From NCBI GenBank assembly GCA_018340375.1, contig JAFFJZ010000001.1:63170001-63234000 (forward strand): DNA of 64,000 nt. The letters are read 5' to 3'. Positions 24,272 to 38,740 of the stretch are shown here, one piece after another; position 1 is the first letter of the stretch; each line of letters starts with the position of its first letter. The notes under the pieces are model-generated. The model ran no database searches. It was not told the origin of the DNA and saw nothing but the letters and a program-made list of their open reading frames with translations. A program made the translations under genes and the position numbers. The stretch comes from Gonatopus flavifemur (Eukaryota > Arthropoda > Insecta > Hymenoptera > Dryinidae).

Positions 24272-27200
24272 CACATCCTAGGTCTTATAAGTTTGCTATT
24301 CCAACGCTGTCCTTTAATATCTGGCAAGGAAATGGTACTCCCCTTCCGTCAACAAGTGTTTTGAAAATTACTACATCCAGAGTCGGAAATTGAATCACTT
24401 CCATTCGAATCGGTTGAAATTCAATCAACACAACTGAATATTCAACTTTCAAACATATCCCAAGTGAATTTGATTTAATCCAACTTCTCCCTGAAGAAAA
24501 AGAATTTTTCAATCCCCCAATATCCGTTTCTCATTAATCGATTCGAGACCTAATCAACTCGATTTCATGTTCTAAATCCAAAACCCCGATAACACAAATT
24601 CTTTATCGTTACGTCTAACGAACATTCCAATATCGCGATAGTATTTTGAAAAGTCCGTTAACTTTCTGCTTTCTCATCGAAAACAAAAGATTACATAATA
24701 AAAGAAAATAAGAATAAAGGAAGAAAAATGAATTTGAGCCAAGTCGATAGATCATAAATGCTATTTGAAGGAAAGTTGTACAAAGAGCGTCAACAATGAG
24801 TGCCGTTAACCTCTTTCCTTCGGAGAATGTTATTAATGAAACTCATATTCGATCAACGAATGACTCAAAGAATCCATCGTTCGAACAGATTCTCCCATCG
24901 AGGATCTTCTTGTGGATGATCATCGTTGTTACGTCGATGAATGAGTCACGCATTGAATGATTATTTGAATATTTTCTTGTCACCGAGATGTATCGTTTAG
25001 GACCTGCCTGGATGATGTCACTCAAACGGTTGAATGATGTAAGAGAGACCAGCGAGGGGAACAAACAAACGACAGGACGGGGTCAAAGTGAGTCGTTAAT
25101 GAATAAAAGTGCTCGTAAAGAAACTAAGCTTATTAACGAAATGGTCGAGTCGGTTCAATTCAACCCTGCAGTTTCTCTCTTTGACTTCGGTGGTTCGTTC
25201 TCGTGACCCACACGCGAATGACTGCGAACAACAAGAAGCTAATATGGAAAAATGATGTCACGAAAAGTGATTAGGCAACTGGCGCCTCACCGTGAGATCC
25301 TGTAACGGACTTCGTGCATGATGTTTGATTCGCCGTTGTGCGTGCAGTAAGTGAAATTGATTAGAGGATATTTGTCAAGTTCTAGGGCAGTACTTTTATT
25401 TTAAGATTCAAACTTTTACATTCTAAGGAAATTTGATATATGTATACATAATTAGTTTAGAGAAAATAAATTTGTCCCTGTGCTCGAATATTGTAGCGAC
25501 TTGTATCCTAATAGCGATAATAAAGTGACAAATTCAGGACAAGAACTGAGGAATTTAATCGACTCTATAACAATCCTCAGAGTAGTGCTAATTCATCACC
25601 ATTCTTTTGGAACAATAAAGTAATCATTCTTAGTAACAGAGTGGTTTCTCATGTAAGTTAATCATGTTATATATAGTATTACGTGAGTGTATGAATAATT
25701 ATACTAGATTGAAATTTTATTTTACGATTGTTGTAACTCATTTAGAAAAATTTTCAAAATTGTATACAATTTATATACAATTCAATATAATTTATATATA
25801 AGTTATATGTAATTATATATAAATCATATATTTATAATCACAGTGTTTTCCACTCAATTGTAAATTGATCCAGATACGAGAGATATAATTAACTTACAAA
25901 ACAACCCTGTTCTGTTATCATAAAAATATGGTAATAAATCAACACTAGGTTACACTATTGACGCTATCCCGTAGTTGGTTGAAAAATTAAAGTATTCTTC
26001 CTTACTTGTTTCAAACTTGCCACCATATTATCAATATTCGAATACCAGTCGTTGCAATGGAACATTTGAAAACAGAGAAAAATTTATCTGGATTTAATTC
26101 GAAAACGACCCAAATACGAATGAATGAAGTTCTTTTTTGTTGATGTTTGCAACCTGCTTAATAGGACGGAAATTATTTATTATTACCTGTATAAACAACA
26201 AGAAGCAGAGAAGGTTATTTGGTTACATTTGGTTCATTTTAGAAGGAACAAGCATGGCAAAGACAGTTCGATAAAAGAAAAATTCTCCAACGATAAGAAC
26301 GAGATTGTCTGATGGAAGAAAATCGTTTGTTCATGTTTTATTTACGATCAACAGAGCGGCCAAAAATATCCTTTGTGGTTGAAAGAATAATTTTTTAATT
26401 TCAACGATAGAACGACTCAACGGAGAGAATACCCTGTTAGAACATAGGTCAGTTACGTACCAGTGATATAACGAGGGCGACCAAATGTTCGCTTCAAACA
26501 CGTACCTTTATACATAATTTTCACATCACAGGTTTGAAGAGGACATTTGGATGCTTTTGTTAAATCTTTGGTATATAAAAGGCTTTTTTACATCATTGTA
26601 AATGACACTGAAGAAATTTCACACCTTCCAGAACAATACTTTTCCGTTGAACTTGACATACAGTGTCGATTCATCGTTATAACAATTCGAATTTTGAATT
26701 AGAAAAATAAGCATTTCCCAAATTTGACCACCGATTAGATTTTAATTTGTATGTAATTCGATGAAAATGTTTGGAAATTTTATCTGTTTTTTGAAATTCA
26801 ATTCTGTATTGGATGTAAAGTGCATCGATATGGAGAGATTTCAATCTGTCGATGAATTTATCTTAGTCTATAGATTTTGGCCTTAATCCGCTTAGCTACA
26901 ATGAGTGTGGAAACGTTGGTTTTATAGAACCGTACGATCCTGGAAACGATTCGTGTTATTATGTATTCTTGATATTCCGTTAATCAACGTGTTTCATAAA
27001 ATCTGACATGAACATCATTACATTTCTTCCAACCATTGCAATTTGAAAGTCGAAACGAGGTCATTTCTATGTTGCGTAAAAATAGAACTTGGAAATTTCA
27101 CCCATCACAGTACGGTCGTTTATCAATCATCTTTGTTGAACATTTTCAAAATGCAATCAAACAAATGTTTTCTGAATGCTTTTGTTCGTTATATAGTCTC

Positions 27201-30200
27201 TTCTTGGTCTTCTCTTCGAACTTGATCCAAATATTTTTGAATTGGAGTTTTATTGGGAGAATCTGAAAAATGACGGATTCTATTTATTATTTGTTCTGTA
27301 ATTTTTTGGAATTTTGCAATTCGCGTGTTTACTTCTGAAATTTCTTGGATTGAAAATCCACTCTTGAATAATCACAATATTAGAATTTCGATGAGAGTTA
27401 GAATTCCACTTTGTTCAATCTTTGAGAGTAGATTTCCATTCCAGAAAATAGGAAAAGTGGTTATTCAACTGTGTAAAAAAGTGATTTCAAAACTATGGGA
27501 ATATATTATGGCAGTGATTATAAATAAATGAACGGTAAGATTCAACTGTTAGCAATAAATTTCTCATTATACGATGAGAGATGAGTTGAAAGAAGTTTTT
27601 TTATCCACATATGCACTCTTTACAATCAATCTTTAATGAGTTTGATAATTATCCTTAGAAGCTCGAGGTGAAGTGTTACCTTGAAAATATGATCTTATAA
27701 TTAAAGCTTAATTGGAAACACGATAGGTTGACTTGCGAGTGGAATCATGTGAAATATCGTATCCCGATAGATTCGTTTCACAAAATCAATAATAATTTCC
27801 ATTAATCTATGGTCAGATTTTCGAAGTACATATATTCTACAATGAAAAATACTCATCAAAATTTTGCAATTTGATTTACAGACAAGATACATAATTTTTC
27901 AAGTAGAAACAAATAAAATTTGAGATATGTATTAAATATAAAATAAGTAGTGTAGTAATGTAAATAGTCAGCCGTGTAGATATAATTTTAACATGTTCAT
28001 CATTTCATATCACTATCAAGATTCGTTGAAAATCTGGAACTAATTATGACTTTTCTTTCTTTCATTTCACCGCAAAATGAATAGTTGAGAAATAGAAGAA
28101 TTATTGACTCGAATCTTCATTTGTATCCGCGTCGATATATTCTATTTGTTTTCCAATAAATCGTGAATTTTTCAAGTATCCGGACTTTGTTGGAACACAA
28201 TATTTTTGTTTCCTGTTCGGGAATGAACCTATGAAACTGTTCTTACATAGATTCACTGATTAATTTTCCTTTTCCTGTTGAAAATTACTTCATCGGTGTA
28301 ATTCATTTGAAAGTACAAGAAATCAGGGAGGGAAAGGTGGATTTTCCTAAATGAAATATTTCCTGTGTGAAATTGAGATTCTTCACGATCAGCTCTTTAA
28401 AATTCAGATAGATGATTCGTTGGTTGCTCGGAGGTTTAGGAAGATCGAAAAGTGGGTTTGACAGGTATAATCGGGGATTCATTCCAAAATGGATGATATT
28501 AAGTGAAAGATGTTTTATTATTTATGAAATGTTTTTAAAACGCTCCCAAACGTAATGTTCTCTCGTGAATGAGAAAAATCATCAAATCAAATCAAATTTA
28601 CCACTTTATTACTTAGTACACAATGATTTTACGTTGAAAATTACTTCTTCCGTTGAATAAATGTGCCTGTGAAAGTGAAAAACACTCACACGTGGGTCTG
28701 GGTAAAATAACAGAGCAATGAATTTTTCATTCTCTCTCCTATTCTCTCTTTTATGGTACGAAGTTGAAATCCAGCATCAGCTCCATTTTCTCGATCGTTC
28801 CTGAAGGACGACCGGTGGACAGCATGATTCATAATGTATAATGGAAGAACGAACAGGAGTCACATCCTTTACCAGAATCAGGGTCTGTCAATCTGGGATC
28901 TGGTTGCAACCCGTTATCGTATGTTCACGTTTGTTCGTGTATATTTCATTTGTGCGTCCGTTCAGAACAATCGATTGTAAATGCGGAAAGGTACGTGCAA
29001 GAGCACCGAACACAGAGTTCCAAGGAATTCTGGAACAAGATAATTTTCTCAACTGGTTTCTTGTCTTGTATTCTCTTCGTAAACGTTACATCGATGAATC
29101 GAAAGTCGGTGACAAATTAATCTTTTCACATGAAAATAATAAAATTCGCTGGGATAGTAAATTGTTATTTAACGAAATCACACTTTGTCTCACTTTTTTT
29201 GTTGGAATTACGAATTGCTAAATTTTCAGTATTTTATATAGAATAGCAGATGAATTGAACTTTAGGGGTTGATACTTTCCGCTGTAACAGCTAGAATATC
29301 ACTGTCAAGAAAATTGCATTCAGGAAAATTAGACTTCGCTGTTACAGAGGGGTTTCTTTTTATTTACAAAGGCTTAATTGATAAACTTTTCATCTTTGTA
29401 TAATAATAATAATTCAGCATTTGAACATTGAGAAAGGAAGATCTTGCATATTTCTTCAAAATGAAACGCACCATTAGATAGAAATATATTGTAAATTCAC
29501 ATAAAAACACATGTCTCTCCTTTTAATGATTCTGACATTTCTTTCATATTTTCAAATATATTCCTAAACACATCGCGCATAGACCAGTACGAATGTTTAT
29601 GCGTGGCGCGATTCCGTGAGCTGAACTTTATGGTGCAATTAACATCAATTGAGTGTCTGCAATCGCGGAAGTGGTGAAAAGAATGCATCCTCCTTTTGCA
29701 TGTATCTCATACAACACACACGGTACTCTTTTTTTTCTCTCGTTTACGTTTACCGTTTAAAAGTAAAAGTAAAATTCTTCCCTCTTCTGACAATGATTAT
29801 TGAATTCTCGTACAATATTTCTCGTTTCGAGTCAATGCCAAACTATTGGAACACACGCGTCTCGAGTACCAGACGACACGTCGTCTGTCTGTCACGATAT
29901 CATCGCTTATTTTCGTTTCACCCTACATTCGTCTGGTAGAATCTTTCTTTACCTCTTTCATTTTTGAATCCCACATTTTCTCTTAATTTCGAATATAAAA
30001 TTCATGTTGCGTATTGTGAGCAAATATGTTTTTCTATACAAATCTCGATTTTGCCGAACGAAAGATCATAATGGAAAGGCTTTTTTTTCGCTGTTATATG
30101 ATGTTTCCATTATTCAGTGACGAATTTATTCGTTACGTGAGACGATTCAGGGATCCACGTTACTCACCTAACATTTTCGGATATGATACGTGACAAGTGA

Positions 30201-33200
30201 ATGAACACGTACAAATTTCTGGCCGATGTTATAAGATGTCGATTGGGCATTTTCTCGAGTCTTAAAAAGATGAATTTGTGTTTCTTCTGGCAGTGATTTA
30301 TGACTGTTCATCTTCGCGTGAGAGGGAAAGATTGAGAATAAGTTTTGTACTGAATTTTGTTGTGTTGTGAAGTCATTCGTTATGGATTATTTCAATTATT
30401 TATCCTAGGGGGTGGATTTTATTTTGAATTATATTCAATAATATCATTCTCTGCTAGAAAGTTCCGAATTCGAGCCATATCCGATTCGAACGGTATCTAG
30501 GAACTCGGAAAAAGAATGGTAGAAAAGATAAATAAATCTAATCTAAAATTCAGAATGTGAGGAAAATTCAGAAGTGTGAGAGAAGAATCGAGAAGTAGAG
30601 TTGTGTCACGCGGATGTTAGACAATGGACTATTAGAGGTAGTCCCTGGGTAAGCGGCTCTACAAGTAAGTCTTTGGGTTCTTAACGTTCTTCTCTTGCTT
30701 TACCGTAGACACGAACGTACCGTGTGCCGTGTGTAAGGGTGAGAATGAGAAGCAGAGATTCAACAAGAGGGGTATACACATCACCCTGCGAGCTTGAAAT
30801 TTCAGAGAGGGCTCTTTCTCTATCGTTATACACTATCCGCAGCCGACCTACCTATCGAGGCTTACATCTTTTTTCTCTATTCTACAAACCATTTATCCTT
30901 TAGGATTCTTTCTCTCTGTGGTGAGCGGTTCGTAAGATCACCTCGAATTGTGTGTTGAAATCGTTTTGTACTTTAGTCACCCTCGTTTCTAGAAAACGTT
31001 CAACTGCTTTGTGAATCGATGTGTCTCCTACGGATATGTCTCGACATTGTATGCCTATTTTCTTCTCCTCTTCTTCTCTTCAGCGCTCCAAGAAGATGAA
31101 TTTATTTAGATACTGTTGGAGAGTTTGAGCGAGTGCGGATATTTTTAGTTCGGAATAGGCTTAGAATGAAATTTCAATACTAAACGTTTCTCATTTCCCT
31201 TGGATTGGAATATGAAGTTACGATAGTTGGAATTATAGCAATGCTGTGAAAGGGTGGACTTTCAAAATTCAAGGTTCATGTTACTTGATTCTTAGAGCTA
31301 TGATACTTATAGTATCATTTCAGACGCGTTGATGGAGTCTGTGAAATTGTGACTTCATTTATTGCTAAAATCTGTATTGGAAATTCTGAAGAATATATAT
31401 ATCCGAAAAATAACAAACACTTTTCCTAGAACTCGATATTCGAAGGTCTCCTTGGAATAATGATGCTTTTTCTTCAACATACGTGGTGTAAAATCACTCT
31501 TGAAACCATCAAAAATTTAATTGCAACCGGATGTTTGTTATCGATTGAACGCCTCCGACACGGACAAGATTTATAAAGATGAACAGAGACCAAAGTGCAA
31601 CATCAAACGACGTGAATTCTTTGGACGTCGAGATATGTGAGGATGCATTTTGTATGAAAAGTTTTTACCCACGTTACCCTTGGTGAGAAGGATTTTCAAT
31701 ACCCCACGAAACGAATGACGTGCCGTTTAAATACGTGACGATTTGTTTTCTTTTTAAGGTTGTTTCAAGCGAGTACGAGACGACGTTTATGATCTATATT
31801 GAAATGTACCTACGCATGAACACACTCACTTTGGAATAAAAAATAAAACCATGACAATTTTAGAACATCGAATCGATCGAATATCAGAATCTATTACAGT
31901 TTGATTTAATTATCATCCACGCATGTAAACAAATCGAACTCCAACACTTTCAAGGAAACATTGTATCACGTTTTTTTACATCAAGTTTATTACCAACTCC
32001 CACGTTCTCGTAATTTATGTGGTATTCAATTACAATCGCGTACCAGATACTAGAATTTTATTTCAATGAATTCTCTTTCTATTAGAACAATCTATTCTTA
32101 GATAGGATTTCATTCACGCTCGCTTAGGTTACTCATATAGTATTCGATGATGGATGAATATTACATATAAATGAAGATGGACGTAATATACGTGCAAGTT
32201 TCTAATAATAACTTCGAGTTAACAGCAGATTTTTATTTCGTGATTTTTATAGTCCAGATTAATTGATCGATGAGGGTATAAGTATTCATATTCATTTATC
32301 TCAATTGTTTGACGGTATTTTCAAGTGAATGCATTTTCGGGGAACGTATTCATCAATGTGGATTAGAAATGAAGTCTGTATAACAATGAGGCGTTGTTCA
32401 CGAGGGAGGGATTTTTTTCCTACCAACTGTACATCCGTTTGAAATAAAATGGAACAATTGTAATACGTACGACAGGGTTTGCACGGTTGGAAATATTGGG
32501 AGTGTCCGTTGATATAATTTATTCCCTGAATCATGAGATCATACGATAGTGAGCGAGGCTTTTTGTTATACCTCACCTACTGAGACATTCGCTGATCCAC
32601 GGTATATTTATGAGATTTTCAATTCATATGTATTGTTCGTGTTTTTTTTTTTTTTTGAATGATACGATGAAATATATTGTATCAGAGATAAACGCACGTA
32701 AATCCATGTAACATTCAAACGCGTACTTGGAATAAAATTGGGTAAATGAGTTTCTATAAAGTACATTTTTCGATACTAGATAGAGCGGAAGAATAATCGT
32801 ATATTATTGTAAAAGGAGTGATTTATTTTTGGGTTGGAAGTCATCGGAAGTGTGTTTCTCGATAAATTGTTTGCTTTTGCCGAAGAGGCAGAGAGCTCGT
32901 CTCTCCCTTCCGGCCGATAGCCACTGAACCTGAGCAGCAGAAGCAGCAGCACCAACAGCACCCAGAAACAGTGCTTCTTTTGTACCTGATCGGTATTTTT
33001 ATATTCTCTCGTATACGTACAACTGCACACACATATTCATATTTAAGGTGAAAATCATGTACACTCTTTCCTTTCTTTTATTTCACTTTTGTGAAATAAG
33101 TGTGAAGAGAGGAAAAAAAGAACACGAAGAGAGATTCCTCAGGGTATTTTTCTTCCACGATTTGGAAATTCGTTTTCTAATGTTTGTATTCGAGGAACAT

Positions 33201-34839
33201 TGTTTTTTTTCTCACTCACGATATTCGATAGTTGAGCGAAATGGAATGTTCCAACTAAAAATGTATGATAATATTTATATTGAAATCCATTTCTCAAACC
33301 TGTATTTAGGGAGAGAGATCTTTTTTTTTCTTGTTCAGAATAATACGAAGTACATAAGAATGATTTTTCTTATTCAAATGAGTGTGGTCTTCGAATAGGA
33401 TGATTGAATGTCGTATATGAAATACGAATATTCTCATATATGATGCGGATGGAATAATCAAAATTTCTATGTGATGTTGTGGAATCTGATAGTTGCGTTG
33501 GATTTGAGAATTATTAAAAGAATCGAAGATTTTTTTGTATTTAAACATTAATTCGTTTCAACGCTGTGAAAAAGGATTCGTTGACTCAAATCAGATTTGT
33601 TTAGAGTTAATAAATCGTATATTTGAATACGACCGAAGTAATATTTACTAATATTCATTTTATCATATAGTTATTGAATACACCACATATTTCTTCGAGT
33701 CAACTTCATACCGATTATGATTCGATAGATCTAAATTTGACGAGAATTCATATTCATTCGCATCAACTTCAATTACTTTGAATCAAATGAATGATTCGAT
33801 CATAGTTAATAAATATGAATTTCTTGGCTCAACACAATGTTTGGTTATAATCAATATGTCTTATTTGTATGAAATGATACTTCGTGAAAATGCTCAACCA
33901 AACGCGTTGATTTGTCAGAAGAAAACCTTTTTCTCAGTGAATGAACGATTTGAATTACAAGAATATCATTACAAACGTATACGTGAAACATTTTAGCATC
34001 GAAAGAAAAGGAACATACGATCTCTAGAAGAAGAGACTCAGTCTCGTTATCCTGCCAGACCTTCAGTGATAGCATACTCTTGAGCACTCTCTCTCTCTCT
34101 CCCTGTCTTAGGAGAATCCCAAAGAGTATCGTGTGTCTTCTTCTTCGCAGCGGAGACCAAAGATAAAGGGAGAGTATAGAAGAACTGGTTTGCAGCAGGA
34201 CGAAGAACGAGATTTTGCTCAAGTATTCGATATCGTGACGCAGATCCGAGTATCATCACTTTGATGCCAACTTTGATATTAACTTAGACTTCAACTAGAT
34301 TACCATATGAGTTTACCTGTTGAGTAATGTTCGATGAATCGAGTTGAAATATAAGTGTTAAATCTACTGGAAATGCCACGCGAACCGGGGAACAAAATTG
34401 TTGAGAGACTTCGAACGATTTTTGTCACATCCTGTCAGAAATAGAAATCGGGTAAAAAGTTTGTCAGTTCTTGACTGGATTTCATGTGATCAAAACCCTT
34501 GGAAGCTTGATAACATGTTTCCACCCATGATTTCTTCCAGAACCATGTTTTACGGGGCATATTTTTGTTTTGGTTTCCCTAGGAATACTATTGAATTTTG
34601 TATCTAGGTACCATCAAAGATTCTTTGAACATTATAGAAATGCGGCTTTGGTTCTGCGTCTCATGGTTCCCAGGAAGTAGATTTCGTATGTTCAGAGTAG
34701 ATGGAAGGTTTCTTCCAAAAGTATTTAACCCCTTCAAAACATTATAGGAGTGAAATTGAAATGCTATGCTGCACGGAGAGGAATTTGTAGTTGAATTCAC
34801 CATGGGATTATTGCAGCCAAAGAACAGATTGAATTTCTA
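24272..34839. other. No supported gene in about 10.5 kb; comparatively free of MITEs
   Basis: I see no transposon ends and no exon with convincing coding content. An AT-rich tatacaatttatata patch lies at 25755-25840, with a similar patch at 50240-50320. The segment 30600-31100 is less AT-rich and has donor-like gtaagt and pyrimidine tracts that could be untranslated exon or regulatory DNA. A CAG/CTG-rich patch lies at 32930-32970. Confidence 0.35.
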
Positions 34840-34915
34840 TTAGGTGTGCAAGTTGAAACTCGGCTTTGTTTTGTCAAATTCAATTTTATTGAAAAAATAC
34901 TTCTTCCAAGAATTA

Positions 34916-36126
34916 TCAATCAAAATATTCGCCGTTATTATCTACAGTCTTTTGCCATTTATCGGGTTGTAGATAAATGCCTTCACGATAGAAACCTGGT
35001 GGTTTTGAAACAAAATAGTTATCCAGCCATTTCCGGGCATCTTCGATATTCATGAAGTGCTGCTCCTTCAAATATGACGACATTGATCTAAATGAGCGAT
35101 AATCAGAAGGAGCTAAGTCTGGTGAATATGCTGCATGAGGTACAACTTCCCAGCTTAAATTGAAGACGAGTTCCTGGGTTGGCTTTGCTGTATGTGGAAT
35201 GTTGCTGAAGTTTGAATCGTTTATTGGAACGAAATAATAATCGAATCACGAAATACTCAGATCCAACCTCAGTTAAAAACCCAAAATTTTGCACCACATT
35301 CTTCAAACGATGTTTTCACTCTCAAGATTTCCATTTGAGGTGATAAATAACGATGATTGACCATATTTTGTAAGTTTGAATTTTCGTTTCGTTTTTGTAA
35401 ACGATTCAAACTTCTACAACATGTATGTGGACGTGCATTATCATGCTGCAGCATCACTTTCCGCCTCTCTTGCCCCGTAAAAGGTCTTTTTTCCTCCAGA
35501 GCATCACTTACTTTGATCAGCTGGGCCTGGTAACGCTCAGCTGTAATAGTTTGGCCAAGTTCGAGAAGCTCGTATTAAATGATTCCTTTCAAATCCCACC
35601 AGACACAGAGTAAAACTTTCTTTGCATGAATATTCGGTTTTTCAACTGATGTAGATGGCTGGCCCGGATCAACCCATGCTCTTCCACGTTTGGGATTGTC
35701 GTACAAAATCCATTTTCCATCACTCGTAATGATTTTATGCAGAAAATTCTTCTTCCTGAACCGAGAAAGCAAATTCATGCAAATGGCAACTCTTTGTCTT
35801 TTATTTTCTTCCGTCAGTTTATGAGGAACCTATTTTCCTTCCTTTTGTATTTTTCCCAATGCATGCAATCGAAGTGAAATTGCTTGACGAGTAACCCCTA
35901 ACTGTTCTGCAAGCTCTTCTTGAGTTTGACATGGATTTTCATTCGGTAAAACTTCAAGTTCTTCATCCTCAAATTTTTTGATTGCACCTGGACGTGGATC
36001 GTCCTCGAGACTGAAATTTCCATTACGAAATCTTGTAAACCACTCTTTCACTGTTGAATGGCTCACAGAATGTCGACCCAATGTCGTATTAATCAATTCC
36101 ATAGCTTGAGCAGCATTTTTATTCAT
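34916..36126 (-). pseudogene. Mariner transposase pseudogene with two stops and a MITE
   Basis: The helix-turn-helix part is readable from the Met at 36126 (MNKNAAQAMELINTTLGRHS) to GKIQKEGK. A TAG then replaces the Trp of the WVPHEL-type motif (here stop-VPHKL, near 35830), and a TAA occurs after DLKGII near 35575. The three catalytic Asp contexts are still visible: TSDGKW (mutated from TGDEKW), HDNARPH and YSPDLAPSDY. Between the second and third lies a 223-bp insertion at 35199-35421, so the spacing there is about 337 nt instead of about 105. The C-terminal part after the insertion reads open to the TGA at 34916. The copy cannot make a functional transposase. Confidence 0.9.
35199..35421. 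mobile_element. 223-bp MITE with 10-bp TSD inside the mariner pseudogene (MULE-like)
   Basis: The sequence tgtatgtgga occurs on both sides (35189-35198 and 35422-35431). The inserted DNA has inverted ends of about 23 bp (TGTTGYWGAAGTTTGAATCG). Removing it with one duplication rejoins the transposase codons at PHT. A target duplication of 9-10 bp is typical of Mutator-like (MULE) elements, so that is the suggested superfamily; there is no coding sequence in it. Confidence 0.75.
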
Positions 36127-36307
36127 CTGAAAACAGAATAGAATACAATGGCGTCAATGTTGCTTATCGAAATCTATTTCATAAAATTGATACACAGGAA
36201 ATTACTACTTGAAAATGACTGATATGACAACTACATATATTCAAAATGGCGGATGAATTGGATGCGTTCAAATATTTTGTTCCATGCAACTAACATTGCA
36301 CACCTAA

Positions 36308-37640
36308 TAGTGGAATTCACTGTAAAATATTTTAAATTTGATCAGGCTTTCATGGTCTCGTCATTGTAAGCTCAGTTTGTTCCTCAGTTACAAAGTACCG
36401 AAATAAATTCCACTCTAAATTTTTCTTCTCGTGTAAAAAATATTTATTAATTCCCAAAAAGAAAGGTATGGTGGAAAACTTATGAATTTGGAAATTCTCA
36501 AAGAATTTTCATGACTTTCCAAAAAATGTTCGTTAACTGACAAACATGTTTCCAAATTTCACCAAAATTGTTTGAGAATTTCCTAAAAAATGTTTGGTTA
36601 AAAATTTCCAAACTGTTTATGAGATTTTTTGTCAAGTTTAGACAAAAAAAAACTTGTTTTCGAACATGGGGTGGAATTTATTATTAAAATCGTCCATGAC
36701 CCATCGTACAAACATGCGTGGGAGTATATTTGCACTATATTAGCATTCATATTCTGTCAGATACAAATAGGTTCAAATTAGTTTTCTTTAGCACGAATAT
36801 GTATTGAAATATATAAACTGTAATATCCATTTACAATCCTGATAATTAGATATATATTTTTGACGTCAGAGGAATGAGGTGGAAGACAATATCATACATT
36901 CTATATCATTATGTTTGCCATTCAGCGCTTACAATCTATATTCAGGCGAATCATCGTATGATCGTGATGTAATTCCACATTCTCCAAATTCATTCATCAT
37001 TCAATTCAATTCTCTTCGGACATAATTTTATGTACTAGATTCGACGATTTGTATATAAAATATGTATATAGTTCGTGTCAAAAAACTTTGAACAGGTGAG
37101 ATAGATGTGGATTCGAAATCTAATGCTTCTCTCAGAAAGATAGACAAATCACTCTTCACTCTTTTCTCCATAATAATCCGAAGCGCAAATATTTGACCTG
37201 GTTATTTTGGCTCTGCTCGAAACTATGAGTCATGACAATCTGTCTTCATATATTTTTGAATTCACGATCATTCAAATGTGTTACAAAGTTATGTGTGAAA
37301 GAATAATTATTCACGTGCGTGAAAAAGAAAGTGATTGGTAAAAAGTATGATAGATTGTTTTTTACTTCCATTTTCTTTTATAAGGAAATGGAAGTATCGT
37401 TATATCAACAAAAGCTGTATTCCGAAATGAGGGCAAGTTTTGTGTCGAAACTTCTAAAACGTCGAAGGAGTCGATTCACAAAAATGCGTGTGTGTGTGGG
37501 TTTGTTCATCGTGTGTGGATCACCATAACTCTCCTGAGAATGTAACGATCAATTTTTTTTGAGGCCAACATAGAGGAAAATTCTCGCTAATATAATAATT
37601 TTGGAAAATTCTCTTCGATGGATTAGCGAAGCGTTCGCTA
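36308..37640. other. No supported gene; repeat-like aatttccaaa motifs at 36470-36670
   Basis: The 36470-36670 segment shares tttggaaatt/aatttccaaac motifs with the 42222 MITE, but boundaries are unclear. The rest shows nothing recognisable. Confidence 0.35.
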
Positions 37641-37853
37641 CACAGAAAAAAAAACTATCTTGTATCAAGAAAATATTGTTTTCGTTATATATGAAACACG
37701 GATTGTCTCAGTTCAATGCAACTTGCTTTGAATCAAGAATTTTGTTTTGTCCTGTGTTTGATTCAAAACAAATTGCATTGAACTGAGACAATCCGTGTTT
37801 CATATATAACGAAAAGAATATTGTCTTGATACAAGATAGTTTTTTTTTCTGTG
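37641..37853. mobile_element. 213-bp near-perfect palindromic MITE CACAGAAAAAAA...CTGTG, TSD TA
   Basis: TA flanks both sides. The two halves are almost perfect inverse copies over about 95 bp each (actatcttgtatcaagaaaa ... and its complement), separated by a short loop near 37745. Single strands would form a long hairpin. Confidence 0.85.
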
Positions 37854-38523
37854 TACTTCAGCAAGGTACCTGCTAAATTAGCAAATTTTCACAGAGAAAA
37901 AGGAATAATTGCAATACGTAGTATATAGTCGAAAATCGAGTATTCGAGTAGTTGCTGCAACTATTGCTTCTCCTCCGTTCTAACAATTTTTTTTTTGCAA
38001 AGAGCAAATTTTTTCTTGTAATAACAAACTTTCCGATCATTCGGTGTAGTGAATTTTTGAGATTCGATATTTCAACCAGACTCTTTCTTTGGGTGCAAAT
38101 AACACATCTTGGAAATATCCCGTGTGGAAATCAATCCTGGGCATCCTAAGGTGGGCTCTGGCCCCGTAAGGGTATACTGTGATCAAAAAGTAAGGTGAGT
38201 TTGTTTATAAAATGTGAATTCTTCATTAATTCTTCCAAATCAATTTCATTCTCTACAAAGTCATCCCTGTCCGATAAAACGTACTTTTGCCACCGCTTTT
38301 TTCAGTCCTCGAAACAGTCGGAATAGTCTTTTTTCGGTATAGTCTTCAAGACCTTCTTCGATTCGGTTTTTATCTCCTCAATCGTGTCAAAACGGCGTCC
38401 CCGCATTGGCCTTTTGAGTTCGCTGAATAGCCAGAAGTCGCACGGAGCCAAATCAGGTGAATACTGTGGTTGCGGAACTATATGAATCGAGTTTTTGGCA
38501 AAAAAGTCGCGAAGAATCAATAC

Positions 38524-38740
38524 CCCAGATAACATGTAGGCTTGTCATAACTCTGTCACACTTGTCATTCGATTGTTTTCGGCTTCTTATTGACAACCTT
38601 GTCAGTGTAAGGTTGCTACAGCCCTGCTGCAAGGGTTTTGTAAAACTTGTACCCTTGTCGTGTGTCAACTAGGAGGCTTATATCAACCTTGTCACAAGCT
38701 TGCCTGACAACATTGCAGCAAGGTTAAATTGCTATCTGGG
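38524..38740. mobile_element. 217-bp MITE CCCAGATA...TATCTGGG, TSD AC
   Basis: The terminal inverted repeat is CCCAGATARCA. AC occurs at 38522-38523 and 38741-38742. Deleting the element and one AC restores the mariner reading frame across QTV-LILRDFF, which proves the insertion boundaries. The interior is non-coding and contains short repeats of the tgtca/cttgt type. Confidence 0.85.

Larger units (their letters stand above)
34840..36307 (-). mobile_element. Degenerate mariner element, 1,468 bp including a nested MITE
   Basis: The ends are TTAGGTGTGCAA inverted repeats, flanked by TA at 34838-34839 and 36308-36309. The copy contains a 223-bp MITE with a 10-bp duplication; removing these leaves 1,235 bp, normal for a mariner. 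Its termini and protein differ from both other mariners in the window, making three lineages within 8 kb. Confidence 0.92.

Noticed and set aside
28841..29221. 126-codon + strand frame
   Set aside because: No recognisable motif, ordinary AT-rich composition and no convincing splice sites; likely chance.
32776..33030. Minus-strand frame with a Leu-rich signal-peptide-like stretch
   Set aside because: The Leu run comes from a CTG/CAG-rich patch; the rest of the frame is AT-rich with no continuing exon I could join.
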